Shown: piece after piece, positions 27,322 to 36,230 of the stretch | How positions within the stretch are numbered: the stretch's first letter is position 1 | Layout: each line of letters opens with the position of its first letter | NCBI RefSeq assembly: GCF_002847825.1 | Contig: NZ_PKIZ01000008.1 | Coordinates: 46,507-110,506 of the forward strand | DNA length: 64,000 nt | Source: Kytococcus schroeteri | GTDB taxonomy: Bacteria; Actinomycetota; Actinomycetes; Actinomycetales; Dermatophilaceae | Direction of reading: 5' to 3' | The notes under the pieces: model-generated | The model's input: the letters and a program-made list of their open reading frames with translations, nothing else | The model's database searches: none | Told to the model about the DNA's origin: nothing | Program-made: the position numbers and the translations under genes

Positions 27322-28032
27322 ATGCGTTCCGCAGCTACCCGTTCACTCACCGCCCTGGCCCTCGTCGGGGCCCTGGGCCTGGGCGCCTGCAGCCCCGATG
27401 CCACCTTCACCAGCGGCGAGGAGGAGCGCACCACCGCTGCCGCCGCGGAGCCCGACGAGACCACCGACACCGGGGAGGAGGACTCCGAGGGGACCGAGCC
27501 GCCCGAGACCAGCTCGACCACCGGCGAGGAGTCCTCGGACGCCGGGGACGCACAGTCCCCCGACGCCTCGGAGGAGGGAGGACCCACGGCGAACACCAGC
27601 CACGCACCGGGGCTCACCGCCGAGGAGATCGGCGAGCCCCTCGTCACGCGTGCCCGTCCGCTCGAGCAGGAGGGCAGCGAGCTGCTGGTCTCCCTCCACT
27701 CGCTGGAGCGGCAGGGCAAGACCGTGACGGCCACCTACGGCTTCCAGCTCAAGAGCGACGCGGAGCACGGCGCCGAGGCCGAGAGCCTCTACAACTTGGC
27801 CGGCACCTGGTACCCCTACCTGGTGGACACCAAGAACCTGCGCAAGCACCGCGTGCTCCAGGACGAACACAACAACCAGCAGGCGATGCCGAGCGTCAAC
27901 GACATCGACGTGAGCACCGACGGCATCACCTACGTGAGCGTCGTCTTCGCCGCACCGCCCGAGGACGTCGAGACCATGACGGTGCACCTGATGGGTGGTG
28001 TGGCGGACGCGACGGAGGTGGAGCTCCGATGA
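27322..28032 (+). CDS. secreted lipoprotein of unknown function, coupled to OmpA-domain gene
   Basis: This 236-residue protein has a lipoprotein signal with lipobox GLGAC (C23). Residues 25-100 are a Glu/Thr/Ser/Asp-rich acidic linker likely to be disordered. A ~130-residue beta-rich domain follows (EGSELLVSLHSLERQGKTVTATYGF through TYVSVVFAAPPEDVETMTVHLMGG), resembling Ig-like domains such as DUF4352. The ATG follows AAGGAG by 7 bases. Its stop overlaps the OmpA-domain gene start (ATGA), so the two are made together. Confidence 0.8.
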   Translation: MRSAATRSLTALALVGALGLGACSPDATFTSGEEERTTAAAAEPDETTDTGEEDSEGTEPPETSSTTGEESSDAGDAQSPDASEEGGPTANTSHAPGLTAEEIGEPLVTRARPLEQEGSELLVSLHSLERQGKTVTATYGFQLKSDAEHGAEAESLYNLAGTWYPYLVDTKNLRKHRVLQDEHNNQQAMPSVNDIDVSTDGITYVSVVFAAPPEDVETMTVHLMGGVADATEVELR

Positions 28033-28592
28033 CCTCCCGCCTCCTGACCGGCCTGGCCCTCACCACGGCGGCAGCCCTCCCTGTGGCGCTCGCTCCCGCC
28101 CTCGCCGCACCCCACGTCGCACAGGCGCCGACGGAGTGGTCCGACGCACAGCTCAGGAAGAGCATCATCCAGCTGGAGCCGGCCGTCACCCAGCTCGAGG
28201 ACTCTGTCGAGCCGCTGGACGACCACACCACCGACGGGGCCGAGGAGGTCATCTCCCTGGACACCGACGTGCTCTTCGCCTACGGCAAGGCGGACCTGCC
28301 GGCGACCTTCGCCGACCGGGCCGCGGAGCTGGTGACCGACGTGCCGAAGGGCGCCACGGTCGAGGTGGGCGGCCACACCGACTCGATCGGCGCGGACGAC
28401 TTCAACCAGAAGCTGTCCGAGCGCCGTGCCGATGCCGTGGCCAAGGCCCTCAAGGCGGCCCGACCCGACCTCTCACTCGAGGTGGAGGGGTACGGTGAGA
28501 AGCAGCCCGTGGCCCCCAACGAGTCCGCCGGCAAGGACGACCCGGAGGGCCGGGCCAAGAACCGCCGCGTGGAGATCCGCTACGGCCACTGA
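28029..28592 (+). CDS. secreted OmpA-like domain protein
   Basis: This 187-residue protein has a Sec signal peptide (cleavage near ALA-AP, about residue 27), a short acidic region and a full OmpA-like domain: LDTDVLFAYGKADLPATFADRAAELV, VEVGGHTDSIGADDFNQKLSERRADAV, EGYGEKQPVAPNES and KNRRVEIRYG. Such domains bind peptidoglycan (diaminopimelate) non-covalently; the D and R contacts are kept. In a Gram-positive cell it should sit in the wall, perhaps with the coupled lipoprotein. It ends one base from the convergent rsmE stop. Confidence 0.88.
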   Translation: MTSRLLTGLALTTAAALPVALAPALAAPHVAQAPTEWSDAQLRKSIIQLEPAVTQLEDSVEPLDDHTTDGAEEVISLDTDVLFAYGKADLPATFADRAAELVTDVPKGATVEVGGHTDSIGADDFNQKLSERRADAVAKALKAARPDLSLEVEGYGEKQPVAPNESAGKDDPEGRAKNRRVEIRYGH

Positions 28593-28593
28593 G

Positions 28594-29358
28594 TCAGTCC
28601 CACCGCAGCGCACCGCACAGCAGCGCCAGGGCCACCGGCCCGGCGCTGCTCGTGCGCAGCACGTGGGGGCCGAGCACCACCGGCACTCCCCCGGCGTCGG
28701 TGAGGGCCTCGAGCTCCTGCGGGCTGATCCCGCCCTCGGGACCGATGACCACGCGCACCAGCGAGGGCGTCTCGCGGCCCTCGAGCAGGCCGCCCAGGGT
28801 CGGCAGCAGCCCGTCGGTGGCCACCTCGTGCAGCACGAGGGTGAGCTCGCTGGCCCCGACACCGACCCGCACCCGCTCGACGAGCCCGGCGGTGTCCACC
28901 ATCGGCTCCACCGGGGCCTCCCACAGGCGGCGGGACTGCTTGGTGGCCGCACGCACCACCTGCTGCCACTTCACCCGGCCCTTCTCGGCCTTGGGGCCCG
29001 CCCACCGGCTGATGCTGCGGTCGGCCTGCCAGGGCACCACGGCGTCCACGCCGATCTCCACGCTGGTCTCCAGCGACTGCTCGGCCCGGCCGGCCTTGGC
29101 CAGCGCCTGCACGAGCTCCAACCGGGGGCGGCCGGTCGGCTCGGTGAGCTCCTCCAGGACCTCCAGCTCCAGGGTGGACTTCGTGGTGCCGGTGACGCGC
29201 CCGCGCACCCCGGCACCGGCGCCGTCGGCCAGGAGCACCTCCTCGCCCACGGCGATGCGCTGCACCGTGGCGGCGTGGCGCCCCTCGTCCCCGGAGAGCG
29301 TGAGGGACTCCCCCACCCCGGCCAAGGGGCCGTCGGCGAGGAAGAGCGGCAGCGTCAT
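28594..29358 (-). CDS. rsmE: 16S rRNA (uracil-1498-N3)-methyltransferase
   Basis: This 254-residue SPOUT methyltransferase has an N-terminal PUA-like domain (SGDEGRHAATVQRIAVGEEV) and a C-terminal knot with VRVVIGPEGGISPQELEALTDAG and GPHVLRTSSAGPVALALL, the AdoMet site. RLELVQALAKAGRAEQSLETSVEIGVDAVVP is the family hallmark. It follows dnaJ with a one-base overlap, the usual actinobacterial arrangement. Confidence 0.95.
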   Translation of the reverse strand: MTLPLFLADGPLAGVGESLTLSGDEGRHAATVQRIAVGEEVLLADGAGAGVRGRVTGTTKSTLELEVLEELTEPTGRPRLELVQALAKAGRAEQSLETSVEIGVDAVVPWQADRSISRWAGPKAEKGRVKWQQVVRAATKQSRRLWEAPVEPMVDTAGLVERVRVGVGASELTLVLHEVATDGLLPTLGGLLEGRETPSLVRVVIGPEGGISPQELEALTDAGGVPVVLGPHVLRTSSAGPVALALLCGALRWD

Positions 29359-30485
29359 CAGCGGCCCGAGAACGCGTCGCGCAGGCGCCCGAAGAAGCCG
29401 CCCTGCTCGGACACCGACGTGATCGTGCCGGTCGCCTGCTCCTCGCCGCGCAGCCGGGCCAGCTCGTGGAGCAGCTCCTTCTGCCGGGAGTCCAGGCGCG
29501 TGGGCGTCACCACCTGGGCGTGCACGTGCACGTCGCCGCGCCCCTCCCGACGCAGGTGGCCCACGCCCAGCCCGCGCAGCGTGAACACGGCCCCGTGCTG
29601 GGTGCCGGCGGGGACCTCCACCTGCTCGGTGCCGTCGAAGGTCTCCACCGGGGTGCGCGTGCCCAGGGCCGCGGCCGTCATCGGCAGCTCCACCGAGCAG
29701 TGCAGGTCGTCACCCTCGCGGGTCCAGGTCGCGTCGGGCTCCACGTTCACCTCGACGTAGAGGCTCCCCGCCGGCCCGCCGCCGGGGCCCACCTCGCCCT
29801 GGCCGGCCAGCTGGATGCGGGTGCCGGTGTCCACGCCCGCAGGCACCTTGACCTTGAGCGTGCGGCGCTCGCGCACGCGGCCGTCGCCGTGGCAGTCGGT
29901 GCACGGCTCCACGATGACCTCACCGGTGGCCTGGCAGGTGCCGCACGGCCGGGTGGTCATCACCTGGCCGAGGAAGGAGCGCTGCACCTGCTGCACGTGG
30001 CCCTGACCGTGGCACAGGTCGCAGGTGCGTGTGCCGGTGCCGGGGGAGCAGCCGTCACCGCCGCAGACCGAGCACAGCACGGCGGTCTCCACTGTGAGGT
30101 CCTCGGTGTCGCCGAAGACCGCCGTACGCAGCGGGACGTCCAGGCGCACCAGGGCGTCCTGCCCCGGCTGCTGGCGCGAGCGCGGTCCGGCCGCCCCGGC
30201 CTGGCCGCCGAAGAAGGCGTCCATGATGTCGCTGAAGGTGAACGCTCCCCCGGCACCGCCGAACCCGGCCGTCGGGTCGCCGTAGGGGTCCTGGCCACGG
30301 TCGTAGGCGGCCTTCTTGGCGGCGTCGCCGAGCACGTCGTAGGCCTGGGCGACGGCCTTGAACTCGTCCTCGCGGCCGGGGGCCACGTCGGGGTGCAGCT
30401 GGCGCGCCTTGCGGCGGTAGGCCTTCTTGATCTCCTCCGCGCTGGCGTCGCGGGAAACTCCGAGGGTCTCGTAGTAGTCGTTCAT
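29358..30485 (-). CDS. dnaJ: chaperone DnaJ
   Basis: This 375-residue type I Hsp40 has a J domain with HPD ([10 protein letters not shown], residues 33-35), a Gly/Phe-rich linker ([14 protein letters not shown]), four zinc CxxC repeats ([32 protein letters not shown]) and C-terminal substrate-binding barrels. It delivers clients to DnaK. This is the DnaJ2-type copy linked to hrcA, as is common in Actinobacteria; a dnaK-linked copy is expected elsewhere. Confidence 0.96.
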   Translation of the reverse strand: MNDYYETLGVSRDASAEEIKKAYRRKARQLHPDVAPGREDEFKAVAQAYDVLGDAAKKAAYDRGQDPYGDPTAGFGGAGGAFTFSDIMDAFFGGQAGAAGPRSRQQPGQDALVRLDVPLRTAVFGDTEDLTVETAVLCSVCGGDGCSPGTGTRTCDLCHGQGHVQQVQRSFLGQVMTTRPCGTCQATGEVIVEPCTDCHGDGRVRERRTLKVKVPAGVDTGTRIQLAGQGEVGPGGGPAGSLYVEVNVEPDATWTREGDDLHCSVELPMTAAALGTRTPVETFDGTEQVEVPAGTQHGAVFTLRGLGVGHLRREGRGDVHVHAQVVTPTRLDSRQKELLHELARLRGEEQATGTITSVSEQGGFFGRLRDAFSGR

Positions 30486-30552
30486 GCGCTCTCCGCGCCG
30501 GGGTGTCCGGCGGCTGATGGTTCGGGGGCGGTGGTCTGGGACGTGCCGGTGC

Positions 30553-31578
30553 TCAGCGGTGCTCGAGCACCTCGGACAGGTACGCGGCCACGGCGCGGAC
30601 CGCCCCCATCGTGCCGGGGTAGTCCATGCGGGTGGGACCCAGGACGCCGAGGGAACCGACGCCCTCCTGCCCGTAGGTGCTGGCCACCACGGAGGTGGTC
30701 TGCAGGCCGCTGTGGTCGTGCTCGGTCCCGATGGAGACGGCCACGGCGGGGGTACGGCCGGTCGGCGCCTCGGTCGGGTCCGCGGACTGCAACAACCGCA
30801 ACAGCACCACGTGTTCCTCCAAGGCGGAGATCACCGTCTCCAGCGACCCGCCGAAGTCCGTGGTGTTGCGCACCAGGCTCGAGGTGCCGGCCAGGGCCAG
30901 GCGCTCCTCGCGCTCCTCGGCCAGCGTTCCGGCGACCACCTGGCACAGCTCGGCGAGCGCCGGGTCGGCGGGCGACTCCTCAGTGGCGGCGGCCAGGGCG
31001 GCCCGGGCGTCCTCGAAGGTGCGGCCCGCCGCCGCGCCGTTGACCCGGTCGCGCAGGCGGCGCAGCTCCTCCGGGCCGGTGCCCTCGGGCAGGTCCACCA
31101 GGCGCTGCTCCACCCGGCCGCTGTCGGTGATGATCACCACCATGGTGCGCGGCCCCATCGGCACCAGCTCCACGTGCTGCAGTGCGGAACGGGTCAGGGA
31201 GGGGTACTGCACCACGGCCACCTGGCGGGTCAGGGCGGCCAGCAGCCGGACGGTGCGCTCCACGACGTCGTCGAGGTCCATGGGGTCGGCCAGGAAGTCG
31301 CGGATGGCGCGGCGCTCGGCCGGCGTGAGGCGGGGCACCTTGCTGATGGTGTCCACGAAGCGGCGGTACCCGGCGTCGGTGGGCACGCGCCCGGCGGAGG
31401 TGTGGGGTGCCTGGATGAGCCCCTCGGCCTCGAGGATGGCCATGTCGTTGCGGATGGTGGCCGCCGAGACCCCGATGCCGTGCCGCTCCAGCACGCTGCG
31501 CGAGCCCACGGGCTCGGAGGTGCGCACGTGGTCCTCCACGATGGCGCGCAGCACCTGCAGGCGGCGTTCCGAGGACAT
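30553..31578 (-). CDS. hrcA: heat-inducible repressor HrcA
   Basis: This 341-residue repressor binds CIRCE elements and is reset by GroEL. The N-terminal winged helix ([24 protein letters not shown]...[19 protein letters not shown]) and the domain [19 protein letters not shown] are typical. The ATG has GGAGGAG upstream. A CIRCE element lies about 68 bases upstream, so it represses itself together with dnaJ and rsmE downstream. Confidence 0.96.
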   Translation of the reverse strand: MSSERRLQVLRAIVEDHVRTSEPVGSRSVLERHGIGVSAATIRNDMAILEAEGLIQAPHTSAGRVPTDAGYRRFVDTISKVPRLTPAERRAIRDFLADPMDLDDVVERTVRLLAALTRQVAVVQYPSLTRSALQHVELVPMGPRTMVVIITDSGRVEQRLVDLPEGTGPEELRRLRDRVNGAAAGRTFEDARAALAAATEESPADPALAELCQVVAGTLAEEREERLALAGTSSLVRNTTDFGGSLETVISALEEHVVLLRLLQSADPTEAPTGRTPAVAVSIGTEHDHSGLQTTSVVASTYGQEGVGSLGVLGPTRMDYPGTMGAVRAVAAYLSEVLEHR

Positions 31579-31645
31579 CGACTCCTCCTGACGGGTCTCG
31601 GCATCGGTCCGGTGACGGCGTGCGCGGACCTCCGGCCCGGGGCCG

Positions 31646-31672
31646 CTGGCACTCCGGCACACCAAGTGCCAG
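31646..31672. promoter_or_regulatory. CIRCE operator upstream of hrcA
   Basis: CTGGCACTC-N9-AAGTGCCAG is an inverted repeat (8 of 9 pairs) matching the actinobacterial CIRCE form. It overlaps a minus-strand TAGACT -10 hexamer (31671-31676), so HrcA binding would block the hrcA promoter and possibly affect the divergent DUF3097 gene. Confidence 0.88.
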
Positions 31673-31714
31673 TCTACGCCGCCCGGGCAGACCGGCGCCG
31701 TACCCTCTGCCCCC

Positions 31715-32581
31715 ATGGACAGGTACGGATCGGACGTGTTGGCCGGCGACTGGAAGCGTCCCCCGCGCGGGCGCAGCCGCGAGGTCGAGGCGGTGCCCGG
31801 CACGGTCGTGGAGGACGTGACCACCGGGTGGGTGGGCGCCGTGGTCTCGGTGGAGAAGGCGGGCGGCGAGCACGTGGTGCACCTGGAGGACGGGCGCGGC
31901 CGCACCAAGGCCTTCCCCCTGGGCCCGGGCTTCTGGATCGACGGGCAGCCGGTCACCCTGGTGGCCCCGAGGGCGGCTGCGCGCGCGACCGCGCCCGCGC
32001 GGACCCGCAGCGGAAGCCGCGCCGTCGCCGATGCCCCGGCACGGGTGGCGGTCGGATCGCGCATCTTCGTGGAGGGACGGCACGACGCCGAGCTCGTGGA
32101 GAAGGTGTGGGGTGACGACCTGCGCGTGGAGGGCGTGGTGGTGGAGATGCTCGACGGCGTGGACGACCTGCGTGCCGTCATCGAGGAGTTCCGACCCACC
32201 GCCGACCGCCGGATGGGGGTGCTGGTGGACCACCTCGTGCCCGGCACCAAGGAGTGGCGCGTGGTGGAGGAGGCACGGGCCACCCCACGCTACGCCCGCC
32301 ACGTGAAGATCGTGGGCCACCCCTACGTGGACGTGTGGCAGTCCGTGCGCCCCCAGCAGCTCGGGTGGACGCAGTGGCCCGTGATCCCCAAGGGCACCTC
32401 GTGGAAGCACGGCATCCTCGCCGAGCTGGGGTGGCCGCACGCCACGCAGGCCGACGTGGCGCGCGGGTGGAAGCGCATCCTGGCCACCGTGGACGACTAC
32501 ACCGACCTCGAGCCCGAGCTGCTGGGGCGGGTGGAGGAGCTCATCGACTTCGTCACCGTGGGCGAGGTGCCGCTGGGCTGA
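31715..32581 (+). CDS. DUF3097 family protein
   Basis: This 288-residue protein is the actinobacterial DUF3097 family: MDRYGSDVLAGDWKRPPRGRSREVEAVPG opening, SVEKAGGEHVVHLEDGRGRTKAFPLGPGFW, then RIFVEGRHDAELVEKVWGDDLRVEGVVVEMLDGVDDL and VGHPYVDVWQSVRPQQLGW. Function is unknown. The VEGRHDAE and VLVDHL segments look like the Glu and Asp motifs of a TOPRIM nuclease/primase fold. TACCCT lies eight bases before the ATG. It is divergent from hrcA. Confidence 0.9.
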   Translation: MDRYGSDVLAGDWKRPPRGRSREVEAVPGTVVEDVTTGWVGAVVSVEKAGGEHVVHLEDGRGRTKAFPLGPGFWIDGQPVTLVAPRAAARATAPARTRSGSRAVADAPARVAVGSRIFVEGRHDAELVEKVWGDDLRVEGVVVEMLDGVDDLRAVIEEFRPTADRRMGVLVDHLVPGTKEWRVVEEARATPRYARHVKIVGHPYVDVWQSVRPQQLGWTQWPVIPKGTSWKHGILAELGWPHATQADVARGWKRILATVDDYTDLEPELLGRVEELIDFVTVGEVPLG

Positions 32582-32668
32582 TCCCCCGCCCGAGGAAGGT
32601 CACGGTGGTCCACAGATCCGCCTGCGGGAGGGGCGCCGCCCGCGGCCGGATGTGGTCATGCTGGGGGC

Positions 32669-33232
32669 ATGACCACACCACCCCCTCCCCCGAACGGGAG
32701 CACCGGCCCCTCGTACTCCTCGGCAGACTCCTCGGCCCTGTCCGGTGGCAGCACTCCGGACGACACCTTCGCCGGCGGCGGACCCCGGCAGGGCGGCCCC
32801 GGTCAGCCCGGCGCGAGCGGCCCCGGCTGGAACGGGACGCATGCCGCCGCCGGCCAGAAGTCCGACTCCGACCGCCTCGTGGCCATGTTCTGCCACCTGT
32901 CCGGCATCATCTCGTGGGTGCTGTCCGGTGGCCTCCTGCCCTTCGTCGGGCCGCTCATCGTGTGGCTGGTGTACAAGGACCGCGACCCCTTCGTGCGCCG
33001 CGCCGCCGCCGGGTCGTTCAACTTCCACGTCGTGGCCACCATCGTCTTCGTCACGCTCGGGTTCGGCCTCTTCGTGGTGGCGCCTCTCACCTTCGGCCTG
33101 GCCCTGTTCCTCCTGGTCCCGCTCGCTCTCCTCGCCACCGGCATCTATCTCTGGTGGACCATCAGCGCCACGCTCAAGGCCAACCACGGGGAGCCATACC
33201 GCTACCCCGTCGAGATCAAGATCCTGGACTGA
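32669..33232 (+). CDS. DUF4870 domain membrane protein
   Basis: This 187-residue protein has a disordered Pro/Ser/Gly head (residues 1-62), then SDRLVAMFCHLSGIISWVLSGGLLPFVGPLIVWLVYKDRDPFVRRAAAGSFNFH, the signature of DUF4870 (Tic20-like small membrane proteins), and two further helices ending LKANHGEPYRYPVEIKIL. Four helices are expected. The role is unknown. A terminator hairpin follows. Confidence 0.9.
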   Translation: MTTPPPPPNGSTGPSYSSADSSALSGGSTPDDTFAGGGPRQGGPGQPGASGPGWNGTHAAAGQKSDSDRLVAMFCHLSGIISWVLSGGLLPFVGPLIVWLVYKDRDPFVRRAAAGSFNFHVVATIVFVTLGFGLFVVAPLTFGLALFLLVPLALLATGIYLWWTISATLKANHGEPYRYPVEIKILD

Positions 33233-33246
33233 CGCACCGGTTCCCC

Positions 33247-33290
33247 ACGCCGCGGGGCGGTCGACCACCCGGTCGGCCGCCCCGCGGCGT
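33247..33290. terminator. terminator between DUF4870 gene and hemW
   Basis: A perfect 14-bp stem (ACGCCGCGGGGCGG and complement) with a 16-base loop lies between convergent genes. Confidence 0.85.
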
Positions 33291-33324
33291 TCCCATATGG
33301 GGGCCCGAGGCGCCCGATCACTCC

Positions 33325-34557
33325 TCAGAGGCCGAGCAGCCCCCAGGTCACGCGGTCGGCGAGCAACCGGCCCCGACGGGTGAGGACCAACCGCCGGTCG
33401 CGCACTGCGGGCACGCCCTCGAGCAGCCCCGCGGCCACGAGACCGGCCACCGCCTGCCGCCCGGCGTCGGGCACGTCCTCCACGGGCAGCCCCTCCCGGC
33501 GGCGGATGCCGAGCATCACCCGCTCCTCGGTCACCTGCTCGGGTGTGAGCACCTCCCGCGCCTCAGCCGGGGAACCGGACGCCAGGCGCTGGGCCCAGGC
33601 GCGCGGGTGCTTGACGTTCCAGAACCGGGTACCGCCCACGTGGCTGTGCGCCCCGGGCCCCACGCCCCACCAGTGCCCGCCGTCCCAGTAGTGCTCGTTG
33701 TGGCGGCACCGCCCGCGCTCGGTGCGCGCCCAGTTGGAGAGCTCGTACCAGGCGTACCCGGCACCGGTGAGCAGGTCGTCGGCCAGCTCGTACTTGTCGG
33801 CCTGGTCGTCCTCGCTGGGCCGGGGCAGCTCCCCGCGCGCCACCCGGCGGTGCAGGGCGGTCCCCTCCTCGATGGTGAGGGCGTAGGCCGAGACGTGGTC
33901 GGGCCGCAGCGCCAGGGCCGCCTCCACGCTGGTGCGCCAGTCGGCCAGTGACTCGCCCGGCGTGCCGTGGATGAGGTCCACCGACACCGCCAGGTCGGCG
34001 GACTGCGCGGCGGCCACCGCGCGCTCCACGTTGCGCGGGTCGTGGGTGCGGTCGAGCGTGGCGAGCACGTGCGGCACGGCGGACTGCATGCCCACCGACA
34101 GCCGCGTGTACCCGGCACGGGCCAGGGCGGTGGTGAACGCCTCGTCCACCTGGTCGGGATTGGCCTCGGTGGTCACCTCCCAGTCCGGCGCCGCCTCGAA
34201 GCGCTGCCGCACCACCCCCAGCGCGCGGCCGAGGTCATCGGCTCCCAGCAGCGAGGGGGTGCCGCCGCCCACGAACACGGTGTCCACCACCGGCGGCGCG
34301 CCCCCGTCGGCGGTGAGCACGTCGACGGCCAGGTCGAGCTCGGCGGCCACACCGTCCACCCACGTGGCCAGCGAGGCACCCGTCGCATCGCCCAGCTCGG
34401 TGAGCGTGTAGGTGTTGAAGTCGCAGTACCCGCAGCGCACCGAGCAGTACGGCACGTGCAGGTAGAGCGAGAAGGTGCCGCCCCGCATCGCGGAGAGGGA
34501 GGCGGCGGGCAGGCGGCCGTCGTGCGGCGCGGGGTCACCGTCGGGGAGCTGTGGCAC
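33325..34557 (-). CDS. hemW: HemW / coproporphyrinogen III oxidase-like radical SAM protein
   Basis: This 410-residue radical SAM protein has the CSVRCGYCDF cluster (C-x3-C-x2-C), FVGGGTPSLL, SVGMQSAVPHVLATLDRTH and DLIHGTPGES. HemW proteins act as heme chaperones; true HemN activity is less likely because the first CxxxCxxC is not followed by an extra Cys. It starts at GTG with GAGAAT six bases upstream, suggesting a leaderless transcript. It is divergent from the Eis-like pseudogene. Confidence 0.92.
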   Translation of the reverse strand: MPQLPDGDPAPHDGRLPAASLSAMRGGTFSLYLHVPYCSVRCGYCDFNTYTLTELGDATGASLATWVDGVAAELDLAVDVLTADGGAPPVVDTVFVGGGTPSLLGADDLGRALGVVRQRFEAAPDWEVTTEANPDQVDEAFTTALARAGYTRLSVGMQSAVPHVLATLDRTHDPRNVERAVAAAQSADLAVSVDLIHGTPGESLADWRTSVEAALALRPDHVSAYALTIEEGTALHRRVARGELPRPSEDDQADKYELADDLLTGAGYAWYELSNWARTERGRCRHNEHYWDGGHWWGVGPGAHSHVGGTRFWNVKHPRAWAQRLASGSPAEAREVLTPEQVTEERVMLGIRRREGLPVEDVPDAGRQAVAGLVAAGLLEGVPAVRDRRLVLTRRGRLLADRVTWGLLGL

Positions 34558-34563
34558 GCGGTG

Positions 34564-34569
34564 ATTCTC
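34564..34569 (-). promoter_or_regulatory. leaderless -10 element for hemW
   Basis: GAGAAT on the minus strand is followed by six bases and the GTG at 34557. The same hexamer serves znuA. Confidence 0.5.
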
Positions 34570-34619
34570 CCAGCCGAAAAGCGGTGGCTCCCCCGGTGGC
34601 CGCCGCGTAGCGTCCCCGC

Positions 34620-35312
34620 ATGACCTCCACCCCGCAGCGGCGCCCGGCCACCGCGGCCGAGGTCGGCGGCAGGGTGGTCGCCTCGGCCACCTGCCAGCGG
34701 TCCGCCTCGTGGTGGTGGGGACAGGTGCTGCCGACAGCCGGAATCGCCGGGGTCAAGGTGGCACCGGAGCACCGCGGCCAGGGGCTCGCGGCCCGTCTGG
34801 TGCGCACCCTCACCGACGAGGCTCGCGGCTGGGGCGCCGTGGTCTCCACCCTGAAGCCACCGCCCCGGGTGCCTACCGCTCGCTGGGCCACGAGGTGGTG
34901 ACCACCTACGACGACGAGACCGAGGTGCCGCTGGCGGCCCTCGCCGGCATCGCGCCGAGGCACGCGACGCTGCGGCGCGCCCCCCGCCGACCTGCCCGTC
35001 GTCGTCGACACCTACGAGGCCTGGGCCCTCGAGCACAACGGTCCCCTCACCCGCCGCGGCCCCCTCTTCCCCGGCGGCGAGGCGGCGTTCACCGGGGGCC
35101 AGTAAACGCTCGCCCAGCGCGATGGGCAGGCCACCGTGGAGCAGCTCGAGGGCAGGGAGCCGACGGTGCGCTTCACGTCCCATGGTTTCGCGGCGGTGTG
35201 GAGCGGCAGCCAGACCCTGGGTGCGGCCCGCCAGGCCGGGCTCGCCGACGGTGAGGACGACTTCTGGCAGCTCTTCGGCGGCAGCCAGGTGCACGTGCGC
35301 GACTCCTTCTGA
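34620..35312 (+). pseudogene. decayed Eis-like GNAT acetyltransferase
   Basis: Pieces of an Eis-type N-acetyltransferase are spread over reading frames. Frame A gives GIAGVKVAPEHRGQGLAARLVRTL, the GNAT acetyl-CoA loop. After a -1 shift near 34855 the next frame gives GAYRSLGHEVV. A +1 shift in a six-C run at 34980-34985 returns to frame A with ADLPVVVDTYEAWALEHNGPLTRRGPLF. A TAA at 35103 interrupts before the C-terminal part ending FWQLFGGSQVHVRDSF. About 690 bases remain, against about 1200 in intact eis genes, so internal deletions are also likely. Confidence 0.8.
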
Positions 35313-35348
35313 GGCGCACACTCCCCCCCCCGCCGCCCGGTCAGGACC

Positions 35349-36230
35349 TCAGACCCGACGGCCCACCACGTCACGCACGGTGCGGTCCACCCCCAGGCCC
35401 TTGCGCTCGAAGCGCGTGAGCGGCCGCTCGTCGAACCGCGGCGCGAACCCACCCCGGTCCGCCCCCGCCGGGTCCTCCGGCGAGGGACGCTCCCCGGCGT
35501 ACGGGTTCTCCAGGCCCTCGCAGGCCTCCACCACGTCACGCATCCACCACGCGTAGTCCGCCCAGTCGGTGGCCAGGCGCCACACACCGCCCGGCTGCAG
35601 GGTGCGCACCACGTCGTCGGCCAGGGCCGGGCTCACCAGGCGGCGCTTGTGGTGCTTGGCCTTGGGCCAGGGGTCGGGGAAGAAGGTCCACACCTCGGCC
35701 AGCGAGCCGGGCTGGAACATCGTGGCGAACGCGCGCGCGGCGTCGACCTCCATGACCCGCACGTTCTCGAGCCCGGCGTGCGCCAGCTGGCTGACGATCT
35801 GCGCGGCCCCGGGGTGCCACACCTCGATGGCGATGTGGTCCGTCTCCGGGTGCGCGGCCGCGTGGGCGGCCACGGCGTCGCCGGACCCGGCACCGATCTC
35901 CACCACCAGCGGCGCACGGCGACCGAAGACGGCCTCGGCGTCGAAGCGGAAGGCCGGGTCCACCGAGAGCGGCTCGGTGGTGCGCGGCGGCTCCACCACG
36001 AGGCGGTCGGCGTGCTTCTCCCACGCCTGCGCGTGGCGCGGGTCCGGGCGCTCGCCGCGGACCACGTAGGAGCGGGTGACGCGCTTGAGCCGACCGTCGG
36101 GCAGGCGCTCGGCGTCGCTGCGGGAGACCCCGGCGTGCTCCAGCGCCGCCCCGGCCGCGGCCGCCGCCCCCTTGCGGGGCGCCCCCTCGGGCCGAAGACC
36201 ACCGCCGACGGCGTCGCGGGCGGTGCTCAC
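35349..36230 (-). CDS. trmB: tRNA (guanine-46-N7)-methyltransferase
   Basis: This 293-residue AdoMet enzyme has a 60-residue basic N-terminal extension, then [18 protein letters not shown] (AdoMet loop), [14 protein letters not shown], and [21 protein letters not shown], the TrmB catalytic signature. It methylates G46 in the variable loop of tRNAs. GTG 36230 overlaps the lepA stop (GTGA) and was preferred to an in-frame ATG inside lepA. Confidence 0.95.
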   Translation of the reverse strand: MSTARDAVGGGLRPEGAPRKGAAAAAGAALEHAGVSRSDAERLPDGRLKRVTRSYVVRGERPDPRHAQAWEKHADRLVVEPPRTTEPLSVDPAFRFDAEAVFGRRAPLVVEIGAGSGDAVAAHAAAHPETDHIAIEVWHPGAAQIVSQLAHAGLENVRVMEVDAARAFATMFQPGSLAEVWTFFPDPWPKAKHHKRRLVSPALADDVVRTLQPGGVWRLATDWADYAWWMRDVVEACEGLENPYAGERPSPEDPAGADRGGFAPRFDERPLTRFERKGLGVDRTVRDVVGRRV

